This document shows, one piece after another, positions 31,747 through 42,500 of a DNA stretch of 64,000 nt. The stretch covers positions 248,001 to 312,000 of the forward strand of contig JAUMBQ010000001.1 in the NCBI GenBank assembly GCA_032119595.1, given 5' to 3'. How positions within the stretch are numbered: position 1 is the first letter of the stretch; the number at the start of each line of letters is the position of its first letter. The stretch is from JAGIBJ01 sp032119595 (GTDB lineage Bacteria; Actinomycetota; Thermoleophilia; Solirubrobacterales; Solirubrobacteraceae). The position numbers and the translations under genes are program-made. The notes beneath the pieces were generated by a model. It worked only from the letters and a program-made list of their open reading frames with translations, did no database searches and was not told the origin of the DNA.

Positions 31747-33066
31747 GTGACGACGGCTGACCTCGTACTGATCGGCGCCGGGCCCCATGGCCTCGCGGTC
31801 CTGGCTGCGCTCGCGGCGCGACCGGAGCCGTGGCCGGAACGCGTCGTGGTCGTCGATCCCTCGCCCGACTGGGCCGCGGCATGGAACGAGAAGCTCGATC
31901 GCCTCGCGCTCGATCGCCTTCGCTCGCCCCAGGTCCATCATCCGAGCCCGGTACCGATGGCGCTTCGCGACCTCGTCGAAGCCAAACCACCGTCCGAGCA
32001 GCTCTCGCTGCGCCGTCCCGAGGACGAGCGCGTGCCGACGCCCGCTGGGATGCGGCTCTTGATCGACACCGTGGCGCGCGGACTGGGGCCGATCGACTGG
32101 ATCACGGGGCGCGCGGCGCGACTTACGCCGCTCTTGGGCGCGACGCCAGCTGAGACGCGGGTCGTGGTCGAACTGGAAGACGGTCGGTCGATCACCGCCC
32201 GCGCCGTCGTCCTGGCGCACAACCCGTCGGTCCCGCGGGTGCCTGAATGGGGCGTCGATCTCGTTGAGCGCGGGCTCGCCGTGCACGCGTCAGAGGTCGA
32301 CCTCCGAACCGAACCAGGACTCGGCGACGCTGCTTCCGACCAGCTCGCCCTGGACCTCTCGATCGAGGCGCCTGCGCCACGCCACGTGGCCATCGTGGGC
32401 GGCGGCCTCACGGCCGGCACGCTTGCCTGCGAAGTCATCCGTCGCGGTGGGCGCGCCACGATGCTGACCCGCCGCCCGCTGCGAGCGCGCGCCTACGACG
32501 TTGACGCAGGCTGGCTTGGTCCACGCCGTCTGGAGACGTTCCGTAAGGCTGGAACGGCGGAACGACGAGCGCTCATCGACGTGGCGCGCGACGGTGGCAC
32601 GATGCCGCAGCGCGTCCTCTCTGAGCTTCGGACGCTGACCGAAACCCCGGGCAGTGGGCTCGTGATCCGCGAGGCCGTCGACGTTGAAGCAGAACTCCGA
32701 CAGCTCCTCGCCGAGTCGGGCGTCGGCGGTGGCGACGCTGCGACGCCGACCCTGCGACCCGAGGACCTGGGTGGACCGGCCGGCTACTTCGCGCCGCCGA
32801 TCGACGCGGTCTGGCTTGCCACCGGGTACGTGAACGATGTCCGCACCGACCCGCTCGTCGGCCCGCTCATCCGGACGTTGGCCCTGGACGTCCACGATGG
32901 GCTGCCGGCCGTCACCGACGATCTCCGTCTCCCCGGCACGCCGATCTTCGTGATCGGCCCGTACGCGGCCTTGGGTGTCGGGCCGGCGTCGCGCAACCTG
33001 GCCGGCGCTCGCCCGGCCGCCGAGCGCATCGCCGCCTCGCTCGCCGGCTCAGCGCCCGTGATGTGA
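31747..33066 (+). CDS. FAD/NAD(P)-binding oxidoreductase-like protein
   Basis: A 439-residue protein beginning with an FAD-binding Rossmann motif (LVLIGAGPHGLAVLAAL). A second dinucleotide motif lies near residue 216 (VAIVGGGLTAGTLACEVIRR). WLATGYVNDVR near residue 355 is the ATG motif typical of flavin N-monooxygenases and related oxidoreductases. The RLRSPQVHHPSP segment near residue 58 is also found in this group. The start is GTG at 31747. No siderophore or amino-acid hydroxylation genes are adjacent, so the substrate is unknown. Confidence 0.65.
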   Translation: MTTADLVLIGAGPHGLAVLAALAARPEPWPERVVVVDPSPDWAAAWNEKLDRLALDRLRSPQVHHPSPVPMALRDLVEAKPPSEQLSLRRPEDERVPTPAGMRLLIDTVARGLGPIDWITGRAARLTPLLGATPAETRVVVELEDGRSITARAVVLAHNPSVPRVPEWGVDLVERGLAVHASEVDLRTEPGLGDAASDQLALDLSIEAPAPRHVAIVGGGLTAGTLACEVIRRGGRATMLTRRPLRARAYDVDAGWLGPRRLETFRKAGTAERRALIDVARDGGTMPQRVLSELRTLTETPGSGLVIREAVDVEAELRQLLAESGVGGGDAATPTLRPEDLGGPAGYFAPPIDAVWLATGYVNDVRTDPLVGPLIRTLALDVHDGLPAVTDDLRLPGTPIFVIGPYAALGVGPASRNLAGARPAAERIAASLAGSAPVM

Positions 33067-33281
33067 CGACGACGGGCCGCCGTCGCCCTTCAACCAGGAA
33101 CTGGAGCAACCGCACGGATGGTTGCCCAGGATCGCCGTAGCGGGCCAGTCGGCCCGCCGTGTCTGGGCCGACCGGAGGACAGCGGTGATGGCGGCGCGCC
33201 CGGTCTTGCCCACACAGCGAGCCAGAGCGTTGGTTCGGGAACATCGCGGGGCGCAGCGTCGTAGAGTTTCGATTCCCCCTC

Positions 33282-35579
33282 ATGAGCAGCCTGCCCGTTC
33301 CCTCTCGCGCACCTCGCCTGGCCGATCCACCGGCAGACGAGTACGCGGGCACCGAGCTCGAACTCACCGTTTCCGGGATGTCCTGCGCGGCCTGCGCCTC
33401 CCGGGTGGAACGGAGTCTCGCGCGACTCGACGGCGTCGACGCCAGCGTTAACGTCGCCACTGAGCGTGCTGCCGTGCGCTTCGACCCGGGCCTCACCTCG
33501 GTGCAGGACCTCATCGACGCGGTGCGCTGGGCGGGGTATGACGCCGAACACATCGGCGCACGAGACGAGGAACTCGCCGCGCAGGAGGCCGAGGAAGCGC
33601 GGCTCGCGCTCAAGCGTCGGGCACTGGTGTCTGCGGCGCTGAGCGTGCCCGTCGCGGCCGTGGCGATGATCCCAGGCCTGCAGTTCGACTATTGGCAGTG
33701 GATCGCTGCCGTGCTGACCGCGCCCGTCCTGTTTTGGTGCGCGCTGCCCTTCCACCGGGCGACGCTGCGAGGCCTCCGCCACCGCGCCACGACGATGGAC
33801 ACGCTGATCTCCCTCGGCACGACCTCAGCGTTTGCTTGGTCGATCGTGGCACTGCTGTTCGGAGACGCGGGCCACATCGGCATGGAGATGTCGGCCACGC
33901 TCGTGCCCGATCGGGCCGGAGGTCTCGACCACCTGTACTTCGAGGTGGTCTGTGCCGTGACCACCTTCCTCCTGGCCGGCCGGTACTTCGAGACTCGCGC
34001 GAAGGGCAAGGCCGGCACTGCCCTCGCCGCGCTGCTCCGCGCCGGAGCCAAGGAGGCGACGCTCGTCGAGCCCGGCGGAGCGCATCGCACCGTGCCCGTC
34101 GACGACCTTCGCGTCGGTGATCACCTCTTCGTCCGTGCTGGGGATCTGATCCCGACCGACGCCGTCGTTGAGGAAGGCGAAAGCGCCGTCGACGAGTCGC
34201 TCCTGACTGGCGAGTCCGCCCCAGTCGACAAACGCCCAGGTGACGCGGTCGCCGGATCGACCTTGAACCGATCCGGTGCCCTGACGGTGCGAGCCACACG
34301 CATCGGCGCCGACACGGCGCTGGCCCGCATCGCGCGGCTCGTGCGCGAGGCCCAGCACGGGCAAGCTCCGGTCCAGCGCCTGGCCGACCGAATCTCCGCG
34401 TGGTTCGTCCCCGCCGTCGCCGCGATCGCCGTACTCACGCTCGCCGGCTGGCTGATCGCGGGCGAGACGGCGGAGTTCGCCTTCACGTGCACGGTTGCCG
34501 TCCTGATCATCGCGTGCCCCTGCGCCCTGGGGCTCGCCACGCCGACCGCCCTGCTCGTGGGCACGGGCCGCGGGGCGCAACTCGGGCTGCTCATCCGCGG
34601 CCCGCAGGTCCTCGAGGCCACGAGCATCATCGATACCGTCGTCCTCGACAAGACCGGCACGCTCACGACCGGCCAGATGGAAGTCCTGGATGTGATCACC
34701 GCCGAGGGTGTGTCCGAGGGCCAGGCCCTCCGTCTCGTCGGCGCCGCTGAAGTCGGGTCCGAGCATCCGATCGCGAAGGCGATCGTCCGCGCGGCTGAGG
34801 CTCAGTTCGGCCAGCTCGCGCCACCGTCGATGTTCGTGTCCCACGGCGGGCTCGGTGCGTCCGCGATCGTCGCCGACCGGCAGGTCGTCGTCGGCCGGCT
34901 CAGCCTCCTGGAGGAGATGGGCATGCGGTGCCCCCAGACCCTCGCCGCTGCTTTCGTCTCCGCCGAACGCCGTGGCCGCACGGCCATCGCGGGCGGCTGG
35001 TACGGCGAGGTCCGGGCGGTCATGGTGCTCGCCGACCCACCCAAACGCGGTGCCGCGGCCGCGGTCGAACGCCTGCGTGCCCTTGGACTCCACCCCATCT
35101 TGCTCACGGGCGACAACGCCCACGCCGCGCAGCTCATCGCCGGCGACGTCGGCATCAACGCAGACGACGTCATCGCCGGCGTCCTTCCAGAGGGGAAGGC
35201 CGAGGTCGTCGCGAAGCTGCAGGCGCAAGGCCGCGTCGTGGCCGTCGTCGGCGATGGCATGAACGATGCGCCCGCCCTCGCGCTCGCCGACCTCGGCATT
35301 GCGATCGGCACCGGGACCGACATCGCGATCGAGGCGAGCGACCTCACGATCGTCAGCGGTGACCCGACGGGCGCGGCGGACGCGATCCAGCTCAGCCGCC
35401 GCACGCTGCGCATCATCAAACAGAACCTGTTCTGGGCGTTCGCCTACAACGTCGTCCTGATTCCGGCTGCTGCGATCGGCTACCTCAACCCGGTCCTCGC
35501 CGGGCTGGCGATGGCCGCCTCGAGCCTGCTGGTCGTGGGCAACGCGCTGCGGCTGCGCCGCTTCAAGCCTCGCGGCTGA
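33282..35579 (+). CDS. copA: Copper-translocating P1B-type ATPase
   Basis: A 765-residue P-type ATPase that exports monovalent copper. The N-terminal metal-binding domain has GMSCAAC (Cys35 and Cys38). The transmembrane metal site is CPC (Cys412, Pro413, Cys414). The phosphorylated Asp is Asp456 in DKTGT. The SEHP motif of P1B enzymes (SEHPIAKAIV) and the hinge GDGMNDAPALALADLGIAIG are all present. The ATG at 33282 has a weak ribosome site. The 215-bp upstream gap shows no clear copper-responsive operator, and no CsoR or chaperone gene is adjacent. Confidence 0.94.
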   Translation: MSSLPVPSRAPRLADPPADEYAGTELELTVSGMSCAACASRVERSLARLDGVDASVNVATERAAVRFDPGLTSVQDLIDAVRWAGYDAEHIGARDEELAAQEAEEARLALKRRALVSAALSVPVAAVAMIPGLQFDYWQWIAAVLTAPVLFWCALPFHRATLRGLRHRATTMDTLISLGTTSAFAWSIVALLFGDAGHIGMEMSATLVPDRAGGLDHLYFEVVCAVTTFLLAGRYFETRAKGKAGTALAALLRAGAKEATLVEPGGAHRTVPVDDLRVGDHLFVRAGDLIPTDAVVEEGESAVDESLLTGESAPVDKRPGDAVAGSTLNRSGALTVRATRIGADTALARIARLVREAQHGQAPVQRLADRISAWFVPAVAAIAVLTLAGWLIAGETAEFAFTCTVAVLIIACPCALGLATPTALLVGTGRGAQLGLLIRGPQVLEATSIIDTVVLDKTGTLTTGQMEVLDVITAEGVSEGQALRLVGAAEVGSEHPIAKAIVRAAEAQFGQLAPPSMFVSHGGLGASAIVADRQVVVGRLSLLEEMGMRCPQTLAAAFVSAERRGRTAIAGGWYGEVRAVMVLADPPKRGAAAAVERLRALGLHPILLTGDNAHAAQLIAGDVGINADDVIAGVLPEGKAEVVAKLQAQGRVVAVVGDGMNDAPALALADLGIAIGTGTDIAIEASDLTIVSGDPTGAADAIQLSRRTLRIIKQNLFWAFAYNVVLIPAAAIGYLNPVLAGLAMAASSLLVVGNALRLRRFKPRG

Positions 35580-35661
35580 ACCGCGCAACACGCCGGACGG
35601 TGCGGGATTTTCCCGGTCTCCGACCCGCTCCTTGTCCGAAACGGGGCGTAAGGTTCCGTGG

Positions 35662-36435
35662 ATGCAGCGTTGGCTCGTTCCACTGCTCATCGCGGTCGTC
35701 GTCTGGACCGGGATCAGCAGCGCCGGAGGAACCCGCACCGACGATGCTGCCGCAACGTCGGCCGTCGAGCGACCGCTGGCCGGCCGAACGATCCACATCG
35801 ATGCTGGCCACAATGGTGGCAACGGTGCCCATCCGGACGTGATCAACCGACCGGTCGATGCCGGCGGGGGTGTGCGCAAGGCATGCGACACGACCGGAAC
35901 GCAGACGAACGACGGCAAGCTCACCGAGGCGGCGTTCACCCTCGACGTGGCGCTTCGACTGCGCACCCAGCTTCAGACGTTCGGAGCGGAGGTCGTGATG
36001 ACACGCACGACGAACGACGGGGTCGGCCCGTGCATCACGAAGCGAGCGGCGATCGGGAATGGTGCCCGTGCCGACGCGGCCATCTCCATCCACGCCGACG
36101 GCGGCCCGCCCGGCGGGCGTGGCTTCCACGTGATCTATCCCGGCGGCATCAAGGGGCAGGCGAAGCCGCTCCTGGAGGATTCCGCCGCGCTCGCCAAACG
36201 CGTCCGCGCTGCGCTGAAAGCGAAGGGGTACCGCACGGCCACGTACATCGGGCTGCAGGGTCTCGACGAGCGCACCGACCTGGGCGGCCTCAACCTGTCG
36301 AACGTGCCCAAGGTGTTCGCGGAGCTAGGCAATATGCGCAATGCAGGCGATGCGAAGCTGCTGCGAAGCGCCAAACACCGCGAGCGCATGGCCGAGGCCC
36401 TCTCGGCTGCGCTCGTCGTCCAACTCCGGAACTGA
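35662..36435 (+). CDS. N-acetylmuramoyl-L-alanine amidase (Amidase_3), secreted
   Basis: A 257-residue zinc amidase that cuts the bond between muramic acid and the stem peptide in peptidoglycan. The signal peptide or anchor is MQRWLVPLLIAVVVWTGISS. The zinc ligands are visible in order: His in HIDAGHNGG, Glu in LTEAAFTLDVALRL, and His in ISIHADGG. The catalytic Glu is in FAELGNMRN. The ATG at 35662 follows AAGG; a TTG 30 nt upstream would add residues before the signal. The next gene converges and encodes a beta-lactamase-like hydrolase, giving a small cell-wall cluster. Confidence 0.88.
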   Translation: MQRWLVPLLIAVVVWTGISSAGGTRTDDAAATSAVERPLAGRTIHIDAGHNGGNGAHPDVINRPVDAGGGVRKACDTTGTQTNDGKLTEAAFTLDVALRLRTQLQTFGAEVVMTRTTNDGVGPCITKRAAIGNGARADAAISIHADGGPPGGRGFHVIYPGGIKGQAKPLLEDSAALAKRVRAALKAKGYRTATYIGLQGLDERTDLGGLNLSNVPKVFAELGNMRNAGDAKLLRSAKHRERMAEALSAALVVQLRN

Positions 36436-36502
36436 CGCGAGATCGCCGCATGCGGCGCGTGGCCGGGCGGCTGATCGATCAACGCAGCGCGCTGGACGCT
36501 GC

Positions 36503-37282
36503 TCAGAGCAGGCGCTCTACGACGCCGTGGATCGTCTCGACCCCAGCGGACATGTCCGGTTGCTGGCCGGTGAGGACCGCGAGGCCGACCGTGCACCCGT
36601 CGCGCTCCAGCCGCAGCCCTTGGTGCACGAGCCAGCCATCGCTGCGCTTCAGCCAGGCGGGCTTGAACAGCGTGACGTAGCCCCGGCGGCGAGCCACGCG
36701 GGCCCCACCCCAGGTTTGCTTTCTCACCACGGTGCTCAGCAGCCGGCGGCCGAACGCGCGGTACTGACGCGGCAGCACCATGTGCAATCGCCCGAAGAGC
36801 CGCGCCTGATCGCTGGCCGTCACCTGTGATGTGCCCCATCGATCGCCCACCACGGAGTGCTGCATGCGTACGAGGCGGCCCACCTCGACGACCGCATCGC
36901 GTCCGACAAGCTGGAACGTCGAGGTCGCCGCCCGGTTGCCGGAGACGCGGATCATCGTCGTGAGCCGGGCGCGGTCGCTGGTCGACAGGGGAGTCTGCAA
37001 CTGCGCCTGCCGGCGCAGGGCGGCGGCGAGCACCATCGCCTTGACCAGGCTGGCGGAGCGGTACGGGGTGTCGCCATCCAGCGTGCGCAGGGTCCCGCGT
37101 TCGAACACCGCGAACGACACGGCTCCCGGCCGCCCTCGGGCGTAACTGCGTGCGGCAGCAACGGCGGCGTCGTCGATGCACTGGCTGCTCGGCTGCAGCT
37201 CGACCGGGCTGGGTTGACTGGCCGCCGGTGACGCCGCCAGGCAGCAGCCCAACACCGACACCACGCTCATCAAACCGACCAT
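36503..37282 (-). CDS. Secreted class A beta-lactamase-like serine hydrolase
   Basis: A 259-residue exported protein. The ATG at 37282 starts a signal peptide (MVGLMSVVSVLGCCLAASPA), possibly a lipoprotein with Cys13 or Cys14. The penicillin-binding fold motifs are SLVK (SxxK nucleophile motif in SASLVKAM) and SGN (SxN motif in RVSGNRAA). No clear KTG triad is seen; TLFKPAWLK lies about where it is expected. Class A beta-lactamases and the wall-acting D-alanyl endopeptidases share these motifs, so antibiotic hydrolysis is not implied. It begins 37 nt after the Ser/Thr kinase stop, so it may be co-transcribed with the kinase. Confidence 0.65.
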   Translation of the reverse strand: MVGLMSVVSVLGCCLAASPAASQPSPVELQPSSQCIDDAAVAAARSYARGRPGAVSFAVFERGTLRTLDGDTPYRSASLVKAMVLAAALRRQAQLQTPLSTSDRARLTTMIRVSGNRAATSTFQLVGRDAVVEVGRLVRMQHSVVGDRWGTSQVTASDQARLFGRLHMVLPRQYRAFGRRLLSTVVRKQTWGGARVARRRGYVTLFKPAWLKRSDGWLVHQGLRLERDGCTVGLAVLTGQQPDMSAGVETIHGVVERLL

Positions 37283-37319
37283 GCGATGGGGCGAGCAGAG
37301 CAGCAGCACGCCCGAAAAC

Positions 37320-39479
37320 CTAGGGGCGCGCGGCGTAGCCGCGGCGGCCGAGCCGGCCGAGGGCCTCGCGAAGGCGGCGGTCGGCGTCGCGGAGCGCAGC
37401 CCTCGCCGAGCGGTCGCGTGCTCGGTCCGTGGCCGCCGCAGCGCTCGCGATCCGTGCATACGCCGTCGACGTTCTTAGCAGCGACTGCTGTGCCCGTCCG
37501 AGGTCGCCATCCCACGGGCGGGCCTTCGCGCCTGGCGTCAGTTTGGCGGCGCTGGAGCGGTACGCCCTCGCGAGCAGTTTGGCCCGCCGCTCACGGGTCT
37601 CGCGGTCCTTGGACGGCAGCAGGGTCCTTGCGCGCACTCGTTCGGATTCCGCCACGGCCCCGGCGAGCGCGGTCGCGATCGACGCGTCGGGGTCGGCGGC
37701 GAGCGCCCCCTGCTCAGCCTTTGCACTCGCGGTCAGCCGGTTGCAGGCGCTCAGGGTGGTGGCGGCAGCGCCGACGCAGATCACGACCAGCGGACCTTGC
37801 GCCGTGGCGGCGATGGCCACGGCCGTGAACGGGGCAGCCGCGCCGCTGCCCGGCGAGGTCGCTGACGGTTCCAACGGCGTCGATGCAGGCGTCGACGCGC
37901 TCGTCGCTGCGACGCCTGCGGCCGCTGCTCCCGGCGTTCCCGGCGTTCCCGCGCGCTGCGGATCGCCGACGGACCACCGTCGCAGCGTCCCTCCGGGAAC
38001 CTTGAGCATCGCGACCGATTCGCCCTCACCCAGACCGACCGGTGACAAGCGCGACGTGGACGCCAGCTCGCCGATAAGAATGGTCGACTTGCGATCCGCG
38101 CTGCGCCAGCGGCGCCCGCCTTCGATCTCAAGGCCGAACGCGCTCGCGACCGGGATGCTGCTGAACGCGGTCGAGGCCCAACCGGGGATCGGCGCAACGC
38201 TGATCGCCCCGACCTGCAGGCGCCCCACCGGTTCGTCCTTGGTCGCTTCGCGGACGACAAGCGGGATCGCGACGGCGGCGACGAGGGCGATCAGGGGGAG
38301 GACCCGGAAGAGGCGATCGGCGAGGGTGGTCGTCTTCTCAGATCGAACGAACTCGTCGCGCCGTCGGTCGAAGAGGGTGTGTTCTTCGAGGGCAGGTGGC
38401 GACGCCGGCGGCCGCTGATCGTCGCTCGATCCCGACCCAGACGACCCGGGGGGAGTCGGAGGCGTTGGCGGAGCAGGAGGACCAGGCGGGATGGGCCGCG
38501 GGAGTTCGTCAGCCCTCGTCGGCGAGGGCGCTCCGCCTGCAGCAGCGGGCGACTCGACGGGTGATCCGGCTGGCGCTTCCGCCGGCGCCGGACCGCCAGC
38601 GGATCGCGCGAACCCCGGGCGGCGGGCCATCAGCTCGGCGGGCGCGCCAGCCAGGGCGTCCGCCAACCCGGCCACGAGCGCGCCGGCGCTCTGCAAGCGC
38701 GCGGCTGGGTCCTTCTCCAGTCCCGCGGCCAACGCGCGCGAGACCGCAGCGTGCACCATGTCGCCGGTCGGCTCGAGCGGCGGCGGCGGGTCGGTGAGAT
38801 GGGCGTGGATGACGCCCGCCTCGGTGTCGCGGCGGAACGGTGCCTGCCCCGACAAACACTCGTAGGCGACGGTCGCCAGGGCGTAGACATCGGTGGGCGG
38901 TCCGACCGCATCGCCCCGGATGTGTTCGGGCGACACGTACGTCACGCTGCCCAGGAATCCGCCCGTTCGGGTGAGGTCGGCGGCACCTGCCATCTTGGCG
39001 ACACCGAAATCCGCGAGGTACACGCTGCCGGTGTGCGACAGAAGGATGTTCTGCGGCTTGATGTCACGGTGCAGCAGCCCGGCGGCATGCGCCGTGTCCA
39101 GCGCCGAGGCGACCGCTCCGAGGACGTCGAGCGTCTCTGCAGGTGAAAGGGGGTGGTCGAGCATGCGGTCCGACAGCGTGACGCCGTCGACGAGCCGCAT
39201 CGCCAGGTAGAGCCGGCCGTCGACCTCGCCGGAGTCGTAGACCGGGATCACATTCGGATGGTCCAGCGTGGCGACGAGCGCACCCTCCCGGCGGAAGCGT
39301 TCGCGGAACGTGGCGTCGGCCGCCAGGCGCGGAATGAGCACCTTCAGCGCGACGCGCCGGCCAAGCGAACGCTGCACGGCGCAGTACACGACGGCCATCC
39401 CGCCGATGCCGAGCACGTCTTCAATGTCGAAACCACCGAGTGTGGCTCCCGGCGGAAGGATGAGGGGAGGCGACGACAT
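37320..39479 (-). CDS. Transmembrane Ser/Thr protein kinase (PknB-like, no PASTA)
   Basis: A 719-residue kinase. The kinase domain spans about 16-275: glycine loop GIGGMA, Lys46 (VALKVL), catalytic Asp139 in HRDIKPQN, DFG at 157-159, and GSVTYVSPEH in the activation segment. A Pro-rich juxtamembrane region follows, with one membrane helix near residue 395 (VLPLIALVAAVAIPLVV). The extracytoplasmic part is about 300 residues, not of PASTA type. It diverges from the FHA-containing secretion motor with a 59-bp shared promoter region. FHA domains bind phosphothreonine, so the kinase may control secretion through that domain. Confidence 0.88.
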   Translation of the reverse strand: MSSPPLILPPGATLGGFDIEDVLGIGGMAVVYCAVQRSLGRRVALKVLIPRLAADATFRERFRREGALVATLDHPNVIPVYDSGEVDGRLYLAMRLVDGVTLSDRMLDHPLSPAETLDVLGAVASALDTAHAAGLLHRDIKPQNILLSHTGSVYLADFGVAKMAGAADLTRTGGFLGSVTYVSPEHIRGDAVGPPTDVYALATVAYECLSGQAPFRRDTEAGVIHAHLTDPPPPLEPTGDMVHAAVSRALAAGLEKDPAARLQSAGALVAGLADALAGAPAELMARRPGFARSAGGPAPAEAPAGSPVESPAAAGGAPSPTRADELPRPIPPGPPAPPTPPTPPGSSGSGSSDDQRPPASPPALEEHTLFDRRRDEFVRSEKTTTLADRLFRVLPLIALVAAVAIPLVVREATKDEPVGRLQVGAISVAPIPGWASTAFSSIPVASAFGLEIEGGRRWRSADRKSTILIGELASTSRLSPVGLGEGESVAMLKVPGGTLRRWSVGDPQRAGTPGTPGAAAAGVAATSASTPASTPLEPSATSPGSGAAAPFTAVAIAATAQGPLVVICVGAAATTLSACNRLTASAKAEQGALAADPDASIATALAGAVAESERVRARTLLPSKDRETRERRAKLLARAYRSSAAKLTPGAKARPWDGDLGRAQQSLLRTSTAYARIASAAAATDRARDRSARAALRDADRRLREALGRLGRRGYAARP

Positions 39480-39538
39480 GAAGAGCAGCTCGGGAAGCTT
39501 GCTGATAGTAAAGGGACCTCGCCCTCGGCGGTCCCCCT

Positions 39539-42500
39539 GTGTCAGATTCCGAACGTTCCATCCGAGTACTGGTCGCCGAAAGCGTCGGAGGCACGGGCGA
39601 TTCCGTTGATTGTGTGGTCGCCGGCCATCGCGAAACGACGCTGGGCGATGTCGTCGAGATCGGAGCGGCGGCTGGCCTGTGGCCGCGTCCGGTCGTTGCC
39701 TGGGTCGCTGCGTCGGCGCGCACGCAGCAACGCGCCGAGCCCGACGAACCCCTCGATCTCCTCGGTCTCTCGCACGGCGACACCGTCACGATCGAGGCGG
39801 CCGACCGCACCCTTGCCGGGATGCCCGCGCCAGGCGCAGCCGCCTCCGGCACCCATGAGCTGGCGGTCACGGCGGGCCCCGCCAGCGGCACGCGTCTTGC
39901 GCTCGGCGACCGCGGGATCACGGTCGGGCGCGACGCTTCGTGCGATCTTTCCCTCGGCGACCCTTCGCTGTCGAGCCACCATCTGCGTCTGGACCCCAGC
40001 GCCCGGGGATGGTCGGTGACCGACGCGTCGTCGAGCAACGGGACCGCCGTCGACGGCTCGCGTCTGAAGGCCGAGGTTCCCGCACTCCTGACCGACGGCG
40101 CGGAGATTGAGGCGGGACGCAGCGTCCTGACATTGCGTGCCGTCCCGACGTCCGCTCCGATCGATGCCGTCGCCACCGAGCATGGCGAGATCGGCGTGAA
40201 CCGGCCACCCCGGATCGTGCCCACCACGCTCGGCGCGATGGTGAACGCGCCCGAGGTACCTGAGGCGCCAAAGGGCGCGAGGCTGCCCGTGATCGTGGCG
40301 ATCGTCCCGCTGGTCGGCGGTATCGCGATGTGGCAGATCCTGGACAACGTCATGTTCCTGGCGTTCACGCTGCTCTCGCCCGTGATGCTCGTCGGCAACT
40401 GGCTGTCGGACCGGATGAACGGCCGTAGCGACTACCGCAAGGCCGTCGAGCGCCTCGTGAAGGAGCAGGACGAGCTGACGGCGGAGGTCGCAGGGCGGCT
40501 CGTGGCCGAACGCGCCGAGCGCCTCGATCGTTACCCGGACGCGGCCGAGGTCGTGCGACGCGTGGTCGACGGCGACCGCCGCCTCTGGGAGCGACGACCA
40601 CATCACCTCGATCACCTCGCCCTGCGGGTCGGCCTCGCCGATTTGCCGTCGCAGCTCACGATCAAGCACCCCACGCGCGGTGACGAGAAGCTGCGCGAGG
40701 CGCTGGCCGATGGCCTACCCGAGCAGACGACGCTCGTGAACGTGCCGGCCGTGCTCGACTTGGCGGACGTGTCGGTCGTCGGCATCGCCGGGCCGGCCGC
40801 GGAGCGCGCTGCGCTGACGCGGTGGCTGGCGGTCCAGGTGGCGGCCCTCCATAGCCCGCGCGACGTGCAGCTCGCGGCGATTGTCGACCCCGCCGCACCG
40901 GAGGCGTGGGAGTGGATGAAATGGCTGCCGCACACGGCCGGTTCGGCCCTCGAGGAGCGCGGCTCCGCGGCGATCGCCACTCGCCGCCTGCAGACCGCGC
41001 AGCTCATCGACGCTGTCTCCGCCATGCAGCGCGATCGAGCGGCCCAACGGTCATCGGCCGTGTCGGGTGCCCGTCGCAGTGGCGCGGACCTCGTGCTGCT
41101 CGTCGAAGACGCTGGAGTCCACGACCCCGCGGCCATGGCCGACATCCTCGCGCGCGCGCCCTCGACCGGCGTGCAGGTGTTCTGGGAGGCAGCCGGCGCC
41201 CACCAGCTCCCCGGCGAGTGCCGCGTGATCATCGAGATCGACGCCGGGCGCTCGCGGGCACGCGTGACCGACACCCTTACCGGCCGAATCCTCGAAGACG
41301 TGACGCTCGACGGACTGACGCTCGACCTCACGGAGCGCGTCGCGACCGCCCTGGCACCCCTGCGCGACGTGACCCAAGCCGACCGCGGCGTCGGCGCCCT
41401 GCCATCGATCGCCCATCTCGCCGACCTGGAGCGGCTCATGGAGCCGTCCGCGGAGGCCGTGCTGGAGCGCTGGGCGGTCCCCGACGGCCCAGCGACCTTC
41501 ACCCTCGGCGGCGGCCCCGGCGGACCGCTCGTCCTGGACCTCGTCGAGCATGGCCCGCATGCTCTGATCGGCGGCACGCCGGGCGCCGGCAAGAGCGAGC
41601 TCCTGCGCGGGATGCTCGCGTCGCTCGCGCTGCGCTACCCGCCTTCGCGCATGACCTTTTTGCTCGTCGACTTCAAAGGCGGCGCCGCCTTCCGCGAGTT
41701 CGCGCCAATGCCCCACACGGTCGGCATCGTCACCGACCTCGACGAGCACCTCGCCGACCGAGCACTCACCTCGTTCCGCGCGGAGATCAAGTACCGCGAG
41801 CACGTCCTGGAGGAGCACGGCGCGATCGACGTGCTCGACCTCGCCCGGCGCGCCCCGCAGGTGGTCCTGCCGCGACTACTGATCGTGATCGACGAATTCG
41901 CGACGCTCGTGCAGGAGGTTCCGGCGTTCGTCGATGGCGTGATCGACGTGACCCAGCGAGGCCGAAGCCTCGGCGTGCACCTCGTCCTGGCGACGCAGAG
42001 CCCCAGGGGCTCGGTGACCGGGAAGATCCGTGCCAATACGAACCTCGCGATCGCACTGCGGACGGTCTCCTCCGACGAGAGCAACGACATCCTCGGCACG
42101 GGCGACGCCGCCGCCATTCCGGTCAGCCGCAAGGGCCGTGCCTGGGCACGGATCGGCGACAAGGATCTCGTTCCGTTCCAGTCCGGCTACGTCGGGGCTG
42201 CCACCTTCGGCACCCGCGGCAAGCAGACGTCCGTTCGGCCATTCCGCGTCGCCGGAGACGCGCCCGCTGCGCCCCCGGCGCGCCCCGCCGCCGATGGGGC
42301 CGCAGAAGCGCCGCCCGAACTCGTCGCCACCGACCTGGAAATGATCGCGGGCGCCGTCTGCGAGGCGTTCGCCCGCACCGGCGAGCCGCTGCCGCGAGCC
42401 CCTTGGCTCCCCGAGCTGCCGGAGCGGCTCGTCATGCCCGAGGACCGGGCGGCCGGAGCGTTCGGGCTGTCCGACGAGCCCACCCGCCAACGTCAGGTCC

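Noticed and set aside
36503..37282. Calling the secreted serine hydrolase an antibiotic-resistance beta-lactamase
   Set aside because: Only SxxK and SxN motifs are visible; the third motif is unclear and related wall enzymes share these features.
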